Shown here: positions 12,029 through 22,533 of the stretch, in pieces | Layout: every line of letters begins with the position of its first letter | How positions within the stretch are numbered: the stretch's first letter is position 1 | Assembly (NCBI GenBank): GCA_002917075.1 | Contig: NTMA01000008.1 | Span: 248,001-312,000 of the forward strand | Source of the DNA: Hawksworthiomyces lignivorus | Taxonomy: Eukaryota > Ascomycota > Sordariomycetes > Ophiostomatales > Ophiostomataceae | Length of the DNA stretch: 64,000 bases | Reading direction: 5' to 3' | Program-made: the position numbers and the translations under genes | Notes under the pieces: generated by a model | Told to the model about the DNA's origin: nothing | Databases searched by the model: none | What the model saw: the letters and a program-made list of their open reading frames with translations, nothing else

Positions 12029-12120
12029 GGCAAGATGGCCGAGCGGTCTAAGGCGCTAGCTTCAGGTTCCTGAACATGCTAGTGTGGCAACACGCGTGGG
12101 TTCGAATCCCACTCTTGTCA
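12029..12120 (+). tRNA. tRNA-Leu(CAG) with a 10-nt intron
   Basis: A cloverleaf folds by eye. Acceptor stem GGCAAGA pairs with TCTTGTC (one G-U), with discriminator A. Box A is TGGCCGAGCGG, anticodon stem CTAGC/GCTAG, T arm GTGGG-TTCGAAT-CCCAC. The long variable arm GTG-GCAA-CAC marks a class II tRNA. The anticodon is CAG (12063-12065), reading CUG. The intron (12067-12076) follows position 37. Its CCTGAA pairs perfectly with loop TTCAGG, the usual anticodon-intron helix of eukaryotic pre-tRNAs cut by the Sen endonuclease. Confidence 0.95.
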
Positions 12121-12123
12121 TAA

Positions 12124-12128
12124 TTTTT
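12124..12128 (+). terminator. RNA polymerase III terminator of tRNA-Leu
   Basis: A T5 run begins four bases after the tRNA 3' end, as expected for Pol III termination. A second, much longer T run follows at about 12140-12159. Confidence 0.8.
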
Positions 12129-12159
12129 AGTATTATTTCTTTTTTTTTTTTTTTTTTTT

Positions 12160-13088
12160 GCCAATTTCTAAGTGCCTATTCCATATACAGACATTGGTTC
12201 GGGCTACCTCACTGGCTGCTGCGGCTGAAATAGCACGGCAGAGCGCACAATGCACCGAGAAATCTCTGTTCTAACTGCCGCTTTGGGTTGCCATGTGGCG
12301 CCTGCAGATACATATAAACCTGTCAATTGTAACACTCGCTGCCTAATGATGGCTGTAGTTATGCATTAGTTTGTATCTGGGCGGTGAGGCATTTTCTGCT
12401 ATGTATCCTCGGACACTGTAGCTGGTAACTATAAGTCAACCGACGCTGTGGTGGTGTTGGTGTGAATGTGGTGAAGTGGCCATCACTCGTGGTGAAGAAG
12501 CGCTCCGAAATAAAACTGGCGTGTCTGTCTCAGTTGTCTTTTTATTTCTTTTTAACTCACCAAGCCCTCTTCTGATCCATGCGATTTGGCTACAAGTTTG
12601 TTCGCTGGCATGATGCCATCGGCGCCCCAAGGAGCTCAAGGCAGAGCTTCTTCCTTGCCAGACACCTTGTGTCCATCATGTACGGATGCCGCTATTTGTT
12701 TATTTTTGACCGGAAACTAAAATCAAAATCGAAGTCGATATGTGGGTTTCCATCCCCACATGTTCTTGGTACAGTGGATGAGCTGAGATCTCGAGCACAT
12801 TGCGTCCTCTGCTTCTTAGCCATCTATATGTTCCTTGTAGATCATATTCAAGAGCCTCTCTCGCCAGAGACGCGATCCAAACAAGTATCGATCAGCCATC
12901 TCCTCGGATTGAATACCTCTCGCGGCGAACGTATTACTGAGTTTTTGTTGTTGGATGGCGTATCTACTGGGTTACCTATTTCGATGACCAGGAGTTCCGC
13001 TATCGTCAGTGCAATCATGTGGCGCTTTGTTCCGCAGCTTTATCAACTTCAAAAAATCGATCTTCTTTTTGTACATCGATAGCTTCAG
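12160..13088. other. Mostly non-coding; possible 5' remnant of the HET gene
   Basis: Nothing certain. A plus-strand frame around 12.78-13.08 kb (with AHCVLC) resembles the Cys-X2-Cys start seen in many HET proteins, but frame and splice are unclear. Just before 13089 a CTTCAG could be a splice acceptor leading into the HET-like segment. Confidence 0.3.
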
Positions 13089-14917
13089 TATTGTGAAAAT
13101 AACCAAGGGGATCAGTGCGCCCATTCCAACATTACTCGGGAGGTTATGGACATTGATCTTATCGACATCGAATCCGAGTGTCTCGTGAAAGCGACTACAG
13201 ACTACAGGTATGTCGCGCTGAGTTACGTCAATGGGCAGACTCGAGCCTTTAAGACCACGATAGCGACGAGGCCGTCTCTGTCAGAGAAAAAGTCGCTGTT
13301 TCGACAGGGTTCTTTATCCGCAGTCGTTAAACAAGCACTGCTGTTTGCTGCTTTTGCGGGTGTGCGATACCTCTGGTGTTATACTGTTTGTATTGTTCAG
13401 GATGACCCCCAAAACAAACATGACCAGATCGCTAGCATGGATGAGATATACTCTCGTGCGGTGGTAACTTTTGTTGCACTATCGGATTGTGAAGCTAACG
13501 ATGGTTTGCTTCCTTCACTGAGATGACCGTCCAGATCGGAACATCAAACTTGCGTGGGACGCACGCCTTGAGAACCAGTTGGTGGGCACAAAACGCTCAT
13601 CATTTATGAGAGGACTGCTTGGACGGATCGGACAATCCTCATCTCACCAAAAAGTGCAAGTCATGTACCACCCTCCCCCCTTGCAGAACATATCCTGCCT
13701 TTCACCCAATACGAAACGCGCGGCTGGACGTTCCAGGAACAAATGTTATCGCCTCGGATCGTCTACTTCTCCAACTGGCAAATGTACGCTTACTACCAGA
13801 AAAGCGCTGCGATGGAATATATGAACGAGATGTCTGAAGAAATTGAAACCAATAAGCCATTGGAAGCCATTATGAGATGTGGTGTCGAAGACGACTGGCT
13901 GGCTTCGAGAACTACGGCAAGATCGTGTCAGACTATACGAACCGAAATCTGACATACAATTCTGCCATACTCAACGCCTTTGCAGGCATCTCCAGAGTCC
14001 TGGAGAAAACGCTGTCGACTAGGGTCAGGTACGGCCTTCCTGAGAGCTATTTCAGTCAAGCATTGTTCTGGCTACCTACTCGTCGGCAGGTTCGACGAGT
14101 TCTCGAGCCAGACAGCGAAAATGACATGCACTTTCGGGTGCCTTCTTGGTCCTGGGCCGGGTGGCAAGGGCAGGTCCACTATCCTCATAATTTCTATTCC
14201 CTCCGAGAGCCGGAGAATTACCAGTTTTGTCCGGAAATCGTTCTGCGAGATGGCTTGCACCCTAACAACAATGCGGAATTAGCGCAGGGTGATGACACAA
14301 ATGTTACTTCAGCAGAGACGTCACATCACGATCCCATATTGTGCTTTGACGCATGGAGTGTGCCTGGGGATATCCTCAATTACCTAACCGAAGAGCAGGA
14401 AGAAGAGAACTGTTCATCAAAGGATATTATAACATTCCACACTCTCAACAAACCAGTCCTTATGTGTCCAATCGAGAGCCTACGCATTTCGATATCAGAT
14501 AAAGCAGCCACTGGATTGGCTGTCGAAAGTGACAATGACCCGGTTACGAACAAAAGGGTGGCACTCAGCTCGGACGACGACTCTGATGGAGGTTGTACGG
14601 TGATCGGCTATGCGTGGTTAACTCACGAGCATTCACCACTAAGTGAAACAGTTCAGAGAGGGGAGCACAACTGGATCCTCCTGGCTAAGGAAAGAGGGCT
14701 CGTATCTGGTGACATGTCATTCGTTACTGGGCAGGCTGATTTCCCAGATGAATCCTCGAGTTCAGACTCTGGACCGTCGCCACGGATGGCACAGCTGATG
14801 CTGGTACGAAGGGATGGGAGCCTCGCGGAGCGAATTGCGGTAGCGTATGTTCGGGAAGATGTCTGGAGTCAGATAGTAGCAGCACAGGGCCAGAAAATCA
14901 GTATTCAACTAGCTTGA
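13089..14917 (+). pseudogene. Decayed HET-domain (heterokaryon incompatibility) protein gene
   Basis: HET proteins trigger allorecognition cell death in ascomycetes. Recognisable blocks, in order, are CENNQGDQCAH and RYVALSYVNG (usual motif YVALSYVWG, so the Trp is lost). Then come RYLWCYTVCIVQDD, EIYSRAVVTFVALS, ETRGWTFQEQMLSPRIVYFS and, near the end, FRVPSWSWAGWQG. The first blocks share one frame, interrupted by TGA at 13524-13526 and again near 13555. The frame then shifts near 13,880, where DYTNRNLTYNSAILNAFAGI continues in another frame to 14917. An unusual intron (GTTTGC..CCAG, about 13503-13577) could hide the two stops, but not the shift. The gene is therefore broken, or it contains a sequencing indel. 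C-terminal ~200 residues are acidic and unrecognised. Confidence 0.75.
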
Positions 14918-15619
14918 AAATTAACATGACACTGTACTTTATGCTATGGTTACTACGGCTTCCAGATTTCTCTCTCGCTGACGTTTCTCTGCGTCAACTA
15001 TCAATGCCGCGTGCGTGCCCATAGATATCAGCTCTCTTCCTGGGTAACAATCAAAATAACGTATATACAATAAGATCTTAACAAACTTACGTACAATGCT
15101 GAATTTATGTCGAATAATATCAAATACACTGTCTTTAATAATTCTTAAGAATAAAGTGTAATCTTCGTCGTCTCAGAGCCTCTTCACCGCAGACGCCCTT
15201 GACTTCACTTCCAGCTTGACTCGGCGCGCCCTTTTCGTCTCAGAGACCATCACCATAGGGAGCCCCACCCCTCTACTCTCTGTCTTGCTTCTCTACTTCT
15301 CTCCCTGCTCTCAACACGCTTCCCTCCACTACCGCCGCCACGCTCACTGCAATGATGACCAACGACAACAGCACCCTCCTGCCCTTCTGGCCCAGCCGTC
15401 CGCGCCGTCCGTGCCCCCGGCTACAAGTAGGTCATCTGCCTCATGTGCCTCATCTGCCTCGGCGACCTGGCCATCGCCGGTGTCACCGTTTCCGGGCTCT
15501 TCCGTCCGGCCGCGTACGACCCGGCCGCGCACTACGCCGCGGTCGTGCCCCCGTGCGGTCGTGCCTCCAGGCCTGTTTTATGAACAGTAAATAACTGGTC
15601 CTCCGTGGTACGAGCAGAA
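14918..15619. other. Intergenic; possible small membrane-protein remnant
   Basis: AT-rich until 15.17 kb, then GC-rich. From 15431 one plus frame reads a hydrophobic VICLMCLICLGDLAIAG segment after an in-frame TAG. An ATG at 15352/15355 opens a different frame. This may be the relic of a membrane-protein exon, but no intact gene can be drawn. Confidence 0.25.
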
Positions 15620-18600
15620 TTAAGAGAGCAGTGTCACAATCTGGGCATTGCCGTTCCGAACCGCCCAATCTAGCGGCGTCCGCCCAGTGTTGTCTTTCCC
15701 CTCTCTTTTAGCGCCCGCCTGGACCAGCAACTTCACCACCTCGACGTGGCCGTTTCTGGAGGCCCCATGCAGAGGCGTCTCCTCGATGGTACTTATGGCA
15801 TCTCTCTTGGCGCCTTTCTCAAGAAGCAGCTTCACGACCTCTACGCCGTTGTTCTCAGCGGCCCAGTGTAGCGGTGTTTTCCAACCAGCGTCTTCGGCAT
15901 CCCTGTTGGCGCCTTTCTCAAGAAGCAGCTTCACGACCCCTACGCCGTTGCCCTCAGCGGCCCAGTGCAGCGGTGTTCTCCGACCAGCGTCTTCGGCATC
16001 CCTGTTGGCGCCTTTTTCAAGAAGCAGCTTCACGACCTCTACGCCGTTGTTCTTAGCGGCCCAGTGTAGCGGTGTTCTCCAATCATAGTCTTTGGCCTCC
16101 GTGTTGACGCCAGCATCAACAAGCAGCTTCACAATCTCTATGTAGTTGCCTCTAGCGGCGTAGTACAGCGGCGTTCGCTCGTAGTTGGCCCCCGCCTCTT
16201 TGCCGACGCCCTCTATGTCGGCGCCTACCTGCACAAGCAGTTTCACAACCCTGGAGTGGCCGGCGAACGCGGCCCATTGTAGAGGCCTTAGCCTACTGCT
16301 GTCTGACGCCTCAATGTCGGCGCCCGCCCCCACAAGCAGCCTTACAATCTCAAAATTGCCCCTTTCGGCGGCGTAAGAAAGCGGTGTCCTCCAGTTTCCA
16401 TCTTCGGTCTCCGTGTCGGCACCGGCCTCGAAAAACAACTTTATGACCTCTATGTGGTTGTTCTTAGCGGCCCAGCACAGCGGCGCCCACCTTACGCTGT
16501 CCTTGATATCCTTGTTGGCGTCTGCTTCCACAAGTAGCTTCATGGCCCTGGCATGGCCGCTCGCGTCAGCCCGTTGAACATGGTCTTCTGCCTTCATGTT
16601 GGCGCCCGCTTCCGCAAGCAGCCTTACAAACTCAAAGTTGCCCTCTTGGACGGCACGGGACAACGGGGTCATCCCGTCCCTGTCTTCCCCTCCCCCTTTA
16701 GCGCCAGCCTCGATAAGCAGCCTCGCGACCTCCATGTGGTTATTCCAGGCGGCCCAATACAGCGGTGTCCTCCCGGCTTTGTCCTCCACCTCTTTGTCGG
16801 CACCCGCTTCGAGGAGTAGCTTCGCCACGATCAAGTAACCGTCCTGGGCTGCCTGGTGCAGGAGGTTCGCGTCCGACGTGTGGTTACGTACATCGTATTT
16901 CTCGAGAAGATTATGGAGATAGATCCACGTCTGTGTGGGAAACCGCTTCAAGAAGCTGCTTTGCTCAGTCCCTTCCGACCCGGCCCTGTCCGCATGGTAC
17001 AAAACGCCACGGATAGCATATTTGAGAAAGGGAAATGAGTTTTGGACTTTGTCTCGAAGAGCAGCTGCGTCCTCGCTCGATGCCCTTGGGAGCTCTTTCG
17101 GGAGGCGCAAATGTTCGGAGATATTCGCGTATAGGTACTTTAGACAGTATTGTTTTAGTCGTTCGTGGCTTTGCCCTTGGAACTGGTCGCCGAGATCTGG
17201 CCAAATCTTTCGAACTCCGTCGTCTTTGACAAGGAAATCCCGCACCGATTCGTGGATGAACTGGACTGCCGGCGTCTTCGACTTGGTGGTCTCGGCGAGC
17301 CCCTTGGAAGAATCTACTATGAATCTCTGAATAGCGACAAGGGTGGTAAGTTCTTGGTCCCAGGGTTCGATTTCGATGTTCATCCCGGCGTCGTTGTCCA
17401 CTCCGGCAAGAATGGCAAAGTACAGCTCTTCCGGCTTTAGGGGCCGCATGGCAAAGAGGATCCACTGGATGCACAGAACCAGCTCATCTCGGTCCCGGGT
17501 ATCTCGCGAAATGATGTCCCGGAAGAGATCGTGCAGGCCAGCGGGGATTTCTCGGAGCCGTTTGCGCAGGGCGTATATGCGGCCGCGGTCGTGTTCCTTG
17601 TTGAGGATGCCCACGACGAGGACGACCCACATGAAGACGCCGGACGCCTTGGCCTGCAGCTCCGCTCGGATCTCTTCCGCAACTCTGCTGTTTCCGATCT
17701 TGAGCTCGTTGTCGACGTAGTTGGCAATGTCCTGGTCGTGCCCCTCCTGGCCCTCCAGGACTAGCTCCAGCCCGTGGGAAATGGTGATGTAGGGATAGTG
17801 CCGGCTGGAGAAGCAGACCTGGAACTGGACGTCCGACTCGATGGTCAGCTTGCCGATGTGCTCGAAAAAGGACACCATATCGCGGATCTGGTCTTCATTG
17901 CACTCGTCTAGCGCATCAATGAAGCAGACTACGGATGACCGGCCGAGACCCTGGATGGCTTGCTCGAAAAGGTCCTTGAGTAGTTCGACGCTCCATTGCG
18001 TCTGGTCACTCTGCGACCGCGCAGTCAAAGGGAGCGAGTCGAAAATCGCTTCGAGCCCCGTGGCTCGCTGCAGCAACTGCAAGAGAAGAGACCGGTACAT
18101 TCCGGCGGTGGACTGCTCCAGCTCCTCGCCGCGCGCGTTGAAGAAAAATGACAGAATTATCTTATTCTTCATCGTTCTTTTCGCCTGATCGAAGGCGAAC
18201 TTCATCAGCGTCGATTTCCCTGTTCCTGGCTTTCCTTTGATCCAGAGGAGCCCGCGATGTTCGGCGGTCTTGTTGGGATCCAGCCACTCGAGATATTCGG
18301 CCTTTGTCTTCAGCCATTTGCAAGTCCCTGCGTGCGCCTTCTTGATGGTTGTGTACCGTGCATCGATTTGGTTAAAGCCTAGAGAGTCTCGAAACTGGTG
18401 CCTTTCTTTGTCCGTGAGGGAGGGGCTAGCGTTGACAATCTGTTGACCGGGCATGTTGGCCGTCATGCGCCGGAGGGCTACGGCAACCTTTTTGTACTCG
18501 ACGTCGTCGAGACCACTAAAACGACACATGTCCATGTGGTCCCGGCCAATATGCTCGGTGACTTCAATGGCCGGAAAGCTGAGATACGAGGAATGATCTT

Positions 18601-19519
18601 CTACAACCTGGTCACAATTCATGTCAGTTGAAATGAAAAAGGAAATTGCAAGGGCTCATAAATACCTTGTGGCCGCCCAGGGCTTTAATGCCCAGTTGCT
18701 CCTGGAAAGAGTGTATGACCCACTGCTGCTCGTGCGCCATGGGACTAAACTCGTCCCTCAGTTCCCTCAGGCGCTCAGACGAAGGGAGCAGGGCATTCAC
18801 AATCTGCTCGTTGACCCTGAAGCCAATTGTCTTGATCACCATCTCGGCGACGTGCTGGAGAAACCCGCGCGGGTCGGCGCCCCCGTGCGGCGTTCCGAAA
18901 AACATGATGCCGGCGGCAGACTCGAACACGCTTCGAAGGTGGGCCTGTCCCTGGCGGCATCCGCTAGAGCGCCGAAGCATCTCCTTGGCAATGATTCCGC
19001 CGAGGCTATGGACAACAAAGAGGAGGGGCCTCGCCGGGTCCCCACGGTGGCTGCCTTCGAGAGCGACTAAAAAGTCCCACGCGATGTCGCGGACGGTATT
19101 GTGGCTGACGGGCTGGCCAGTCCAGTGCCGGATGTGGGTGTCGTATCCATAGGTCATGACCCGCGCATTCGGGACGGTCGCCGGCAGGAGGTCGCGGGGC
19201 CAATACACCGTGGAATGGACGCTGTCCTTGCCCTGATGCGCTGCCAAGAAAGAGGTGAATCGCCGAGTCTTGTGTGGGGGCTCGGGGATCTCGTCGTTGT
19301 CCTCTTCAGGCCGTGTAGCGTTCCCTCTTTTGCAGCTCCATGTTCGCTCTGGATGTCCGGTAAATCCGTGGACAAAAACGATACTAGCTGGTCAGCTCGG
19401 AACCCGAAGACTCAGAAACGGCAGGCTGCAACTTACTCCAGTGTTGGATTATCGCAAGGCACCACGACCGTCAACCCAGTAGCGGGGACAATGTCTGCGT
19501 CTATTGATTGAGCGCTCAT
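15620..19519 (-). CDS. NLR: alpha/beta-hydrolase (SesB-like) - NACHT - ankyrin repeat protein
   Basis: Model complement(join(15620..18607,18666..19383,19437..19519)), 1262 aa. Intron 1 is 53 nt (GTAAGT..CTGACCAGCTAG) and intron 2 is 58 nt; both keep frame. Residues ~28-265 form a serine-hydrolase fold: IVFVHGFTGHPERTW, nucleophile Ser154 in VVHSLGG, and FFGTPHGG. The NACHT P-loop GKPGTGKS is at 392-399 and the Walker B region reads VVCFIDALDECNED. Thirteen ankyrin units fill residues ~850-1262. This architecture belongs to fungal STAND/NLR proteins, where the repeats sense a ligand, NACHT oligomerises and the N-terminal domain acts as effector; the role in self/non-self recognition is inferred. 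Ankyrin units 9-11 are almost identical, including at DNA level. No frame break is seen, so it looks functional. Confidence 0.93.
15806..16083 (-). repeat. Near-identical 99-nt ankyrin-coding units
   Basis: Inside the NLR gene, blocks starting with the same bases recur at 15858, 15957 and 16056, exactly 99 nt (33 codons) apart. The protein units read TPLHWAA(K/E)(N/G)NGV(E/G)VVKLLLEKGA(N/K)RDA with a few substitutions. Other ankyrin units of the gene are far more diverged, so these were copied recently. Confidence 0.9.
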
Positions 19520-20550
19520 AGTGTGCCGGCAGGCAGCTGAGTATTTTGCGCAGCAGCTGATTGACGACAAGGCTAGGCTTTAGAGTGGGCGCGACAAGGA
19601 GCTGGAATCTGGGCACGACTGAAAAATATCTCTGCGGCGAAGAAAACCATGCTGCAGCGAGACAGAACAAATGTCGCTCAGATAAACTCTCTTGCATATA
19701 GCAAAACTTTCAAACTGTGCAAAAGGCTCACGAAAGCGCTGAAGTCCTCAGAATCTACATTTGTCTTGGTACTAAAGACGCCCGCTATTATTGTTCAAGA
19801 GCTAAGCCTTCTTTTTCATCATTTTGCAGTCGGCGGTTGTGAGGCACCCTTGTTTCAGAACATCATTGGCTGACAGCAAATACGAGTACTGCCTTGGAAT
19901 CCTGTGGCGGTCGACGCATTGCTGCGGATCGGTGCGAATCTCCGCCACTACAGAGAGTAAACGGCGGCGAGGGTCTGGCACTGATTGGATGACCATCGCT
20001 GGTGAAGGCGATAAGGCTGACTGGCGAACAGCTTCCCCCTGTACCGCACCTCTTCGCTAATCGAGGCTCAGCCTCATAGCTGAGTTTCGTGTTTCGTGAG
20101 GTGCTCTCATTCAGCTGTGTTTATTTAGATGAAACGCTACTTAAAAGCATGCTTGTAGAGCAATTTGTGAATCTCTTGGATAGTTGATGTGTTTTGTTGA
20201 TGTGTGTCTCCTGTCATTTGTCGTTTACGGAAGAAAGTTGACAAAGCATTGTTATTGCAGCTGAGTTTAGTTGACGCCGATCGCTGATTTTTTTTTTTTT
20301 TTTTTTTTTGGGTTTGGCGGAATTACTGGCCAGCTCTAGGGAGCAGCCTGAAACTTGCACTCTTCCTCGAAGCTGGTTGCAGCCCTGGGACTACGAGGCT
20401 TTATATTTGAATTGGTTGAGGTTTTCCTGTATGTTTAATATAATTTCTAGCTGGAGAATATATGTAGATATTTGTAATAGGTTAATGCAGTAAAGTTTTA
20501 AAAAAAAAAAGCTATAGATGTGGGTTGCAGTTACGCTTTGTGCTCTGCAG
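19520..20550. other. Intergenic, no gene seen
   Basis: This is the upstream region of the NLR gene (minus strand) and 3' flank of the secreted-protein gene. It holds a run of ~20 T near 20,290 and only short unsupported frames. Confidence 0.5.
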
Positions 20551-21246
20551 TTACGCCACACAATCTACTTGAAACAGAGATATATTGTCGATGGCTACGG
20601 ACCCAAAGTCTGGAGCCTGCAATGTAAAGTAAACCACGAAACCGCTGTCTGGAGTGGTCAAAAAAATCGGAATAGCCCCGCCGAGCAACTCCTTCTGCGG
20701 CCAGACATCGAGGTAATATTCCTCGGGCGAGCCGCCACGCCCACCGATTGTGATGTTGAACAGCGTAGACGCCCCGACGGTTTGATACACGACAAATTGA
20801 AAATTGAGTATGTAGGTGCCTGGCGGCAATGTCGGAAGATGCTGGGACAGCTGGATGCTGCCGGCGCCATTCGCATTGTCGCGGATGTCCAAGATGCCGC
20901 AAGTGTTGCTGCCGAAGTATTGCTGGCAGGCCGGATTCGATATCGATATCTCTGTGTCACCCTCGAGGACAGGGTGCCATCCAGCAAAGGCGTTGCTGAA
21001 GCCGCCGTTTTGTATCTGGTTCGAACAAGGCGATGGCGGGCTGGGGGATGGGGCCGCAGATGAGGTAGACGAGCTCAAAGACGGGACGAACGAAGAAGAC
21101 GTGGGAGACGGCGTGGACGAGCTTACGGAACTTGTTGACGATCTTGTTGACGTCGAAGATACCGATGATTGTGAAGACGGCCTGCACTTGGACGCAGTGG
21201 CGGCGCCGGCGGAGAGAAGCAGCGCCACAAGAGGAATGACCTTCAT
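20551..21246 (-). CDS. Small secreted protein with Ser/Thr-rich linker and carbohydrate-binding-like C-terminal domain
   Basis: 231 aa, single exon, start ATG 21246. Residues 1-19 (MKVIPLVALLLSAGAATAS) form a clear signal peptide. A Ser/Thr/Pro-rich stretch (~20-75) is likely O-glycosylated. The C-terminal ~155 residues begin NQIQNGGFSNAFAGWHPV. They continue with a central NPACQQYFGSNTCGILDI and end VAIDNISLFQVDCV. The NGGF...W opening and AIDNISL ending resemble beta-sandwich domains of the galactose-binding/CBM4_9 kind found in extracellular fungal proteins. I infer a cell-wall or matrix-binding role; no catalytic motif is visible. A longer in-frame reading upstream of ATG 21246 would bury the signal peptide, so this start is preferred. 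Confidence 0.8.
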   Translation of the reverse strand: MKVIPLVALLLSAGAATASKCRPSSQSSVSSTSTRSSTSSVSSSTPSPTSSSFVPSLSSSTSSAAPSPSPPSPCSNQIQNGGFSNAFAGWHPVLEGDTEISISNPACQQYFGSNTCGILDIRDNANGAGSIQLSQHLPTLPPGTYILNFQFVVYQTVGASTLFNITIGGRGGSPEEYYLDVWPQKELLGGAIPIFLTTPDSGFVVYFTLQAPDFGSVAIDNISLFQVDCVA

Positions 21247-22533
21247 TGTTGCTGGGAGCTGGCGATGCTTGTTTATTAAGATGAAAAGAGGGAAATGTGA
21301 CAAAACTGGACACTCATTTTCTTCGTCGGAAAGAATGAAAATAAAGCTGTAATGAGAAAAGGACGAGGTGAATGGTATGTATATGGGAACGGGGATTCAC
21401 AATTCAAAGAAACAATTATTATGATTTACAGTTCACACAAGTTATGTTACTGGGGCCAGCAGACCCTTTACCCCCTTATCTCCAAATGCGCATGAAAACA
21501 AAAGCACAAAGAGACAACAAGGGCTGCTTGTTCGGAGAACTCTAAAAACGAATGTTAATTTTCATGATGGGCTTAATGTCCTTGGAAAAGCGAAATTGCT
21601 ATTCCTTCTGCTGCAGTAGGGTAACTTTATGGAGAAAGAAGTTAAACTAAATTATGTCGATATGTCACTGCGTCGTAATTACAGGCTTACAAGGGATAAT
21701 AAACGTTATTTTGATACATCTATTTTGGTGTGATTTCTATGTTGGGCAATGTACCCAGATCTGTTTTCTGTCAGCTTTTGTGGCGTTTTCCTCAGCCTTT
21801 AAGCTGCTCCGACGTTCCCACCCTGTCTTTGAACAGATCAAATAACATTTTCTACCCTTGGGGGGGGGAGTATCTGTGCCTTTTTGATTTTGTTCGTCAA
21901 GATGGCTTTTTACTTGACTCTACCAGTTAAGAGCGTAACACCGTTGATGCAAATTTGGCGGCCTTGGTATGAAAATACACCGCGTGACTCGTTTATCCCT
22001 GAAGAAGGCGATTCCAAAGAGTTTTCGATGCTAATTCGTGATGATGTTTTTGAATTTGAATCTGGCCGCGAATCTGAGCCTGAAGAGGAGGGCTGAAGTA
22101 TTGAACGTTTTTTTTTTTTTTTTTTTTTTTTCGGTTGAAGGGGGGGTGAGATGCCACGCTAACATGTTTTAGACATACAGCTCTTACCTCCTTGGGGCGA
22201 TTCCAAAGATGAGATTGACGATGAGAAATAACGCCAAGATTTACGATGGGAATAAAGACTAATCTACATTTTACTAACATTCTTTGCCCCGTCGACGTAT
22301 TTATTTTTCCTTTTTAAAATAAAAACTCTATGCCAGCCTCCGCCATAGAACAAGGGAACTAAACACAAGAGCTCGTCCCCTCTGCAGTACCTTGCATTGC
22401 TGCACCTACAAACACTGGTAGCAGCGGTCTCCTTTTAACCTTTATCTTCTTTTTCTTGTCACATATGGTGTACACTATTCCTCCGTATCTTTCTCCGAAT
22501 ACCGAGTATATCCTACTCCGTACTACTCATCGC
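21247..22533. other. Intergenic; one unsupported small frame
   Basis: Mostly AT-rich, with a T run at 22107-22131. A plus frame ending at 22096 contains MAFYLTLPVKSVTPLMQIW and an acidic tail (SGRESEPEEEG). It has no domain I recognise, no clear promoter and no introns, so it is not called as a gene. Confidence 0.4.

Noticed and set aside
15858..16154. Regular 99-nt direct repeats considered as a CRISPR-like array or satellite
   Set aside because: They are in-frame 33-residue ankyrin units of the NLR gene, with no spacer structure.
21884..22096. Plus frame with an acidic C-terminus
   Set aside because: Short, low support, next to a long T run; could be the tail of a dead element but nothing confirms it.
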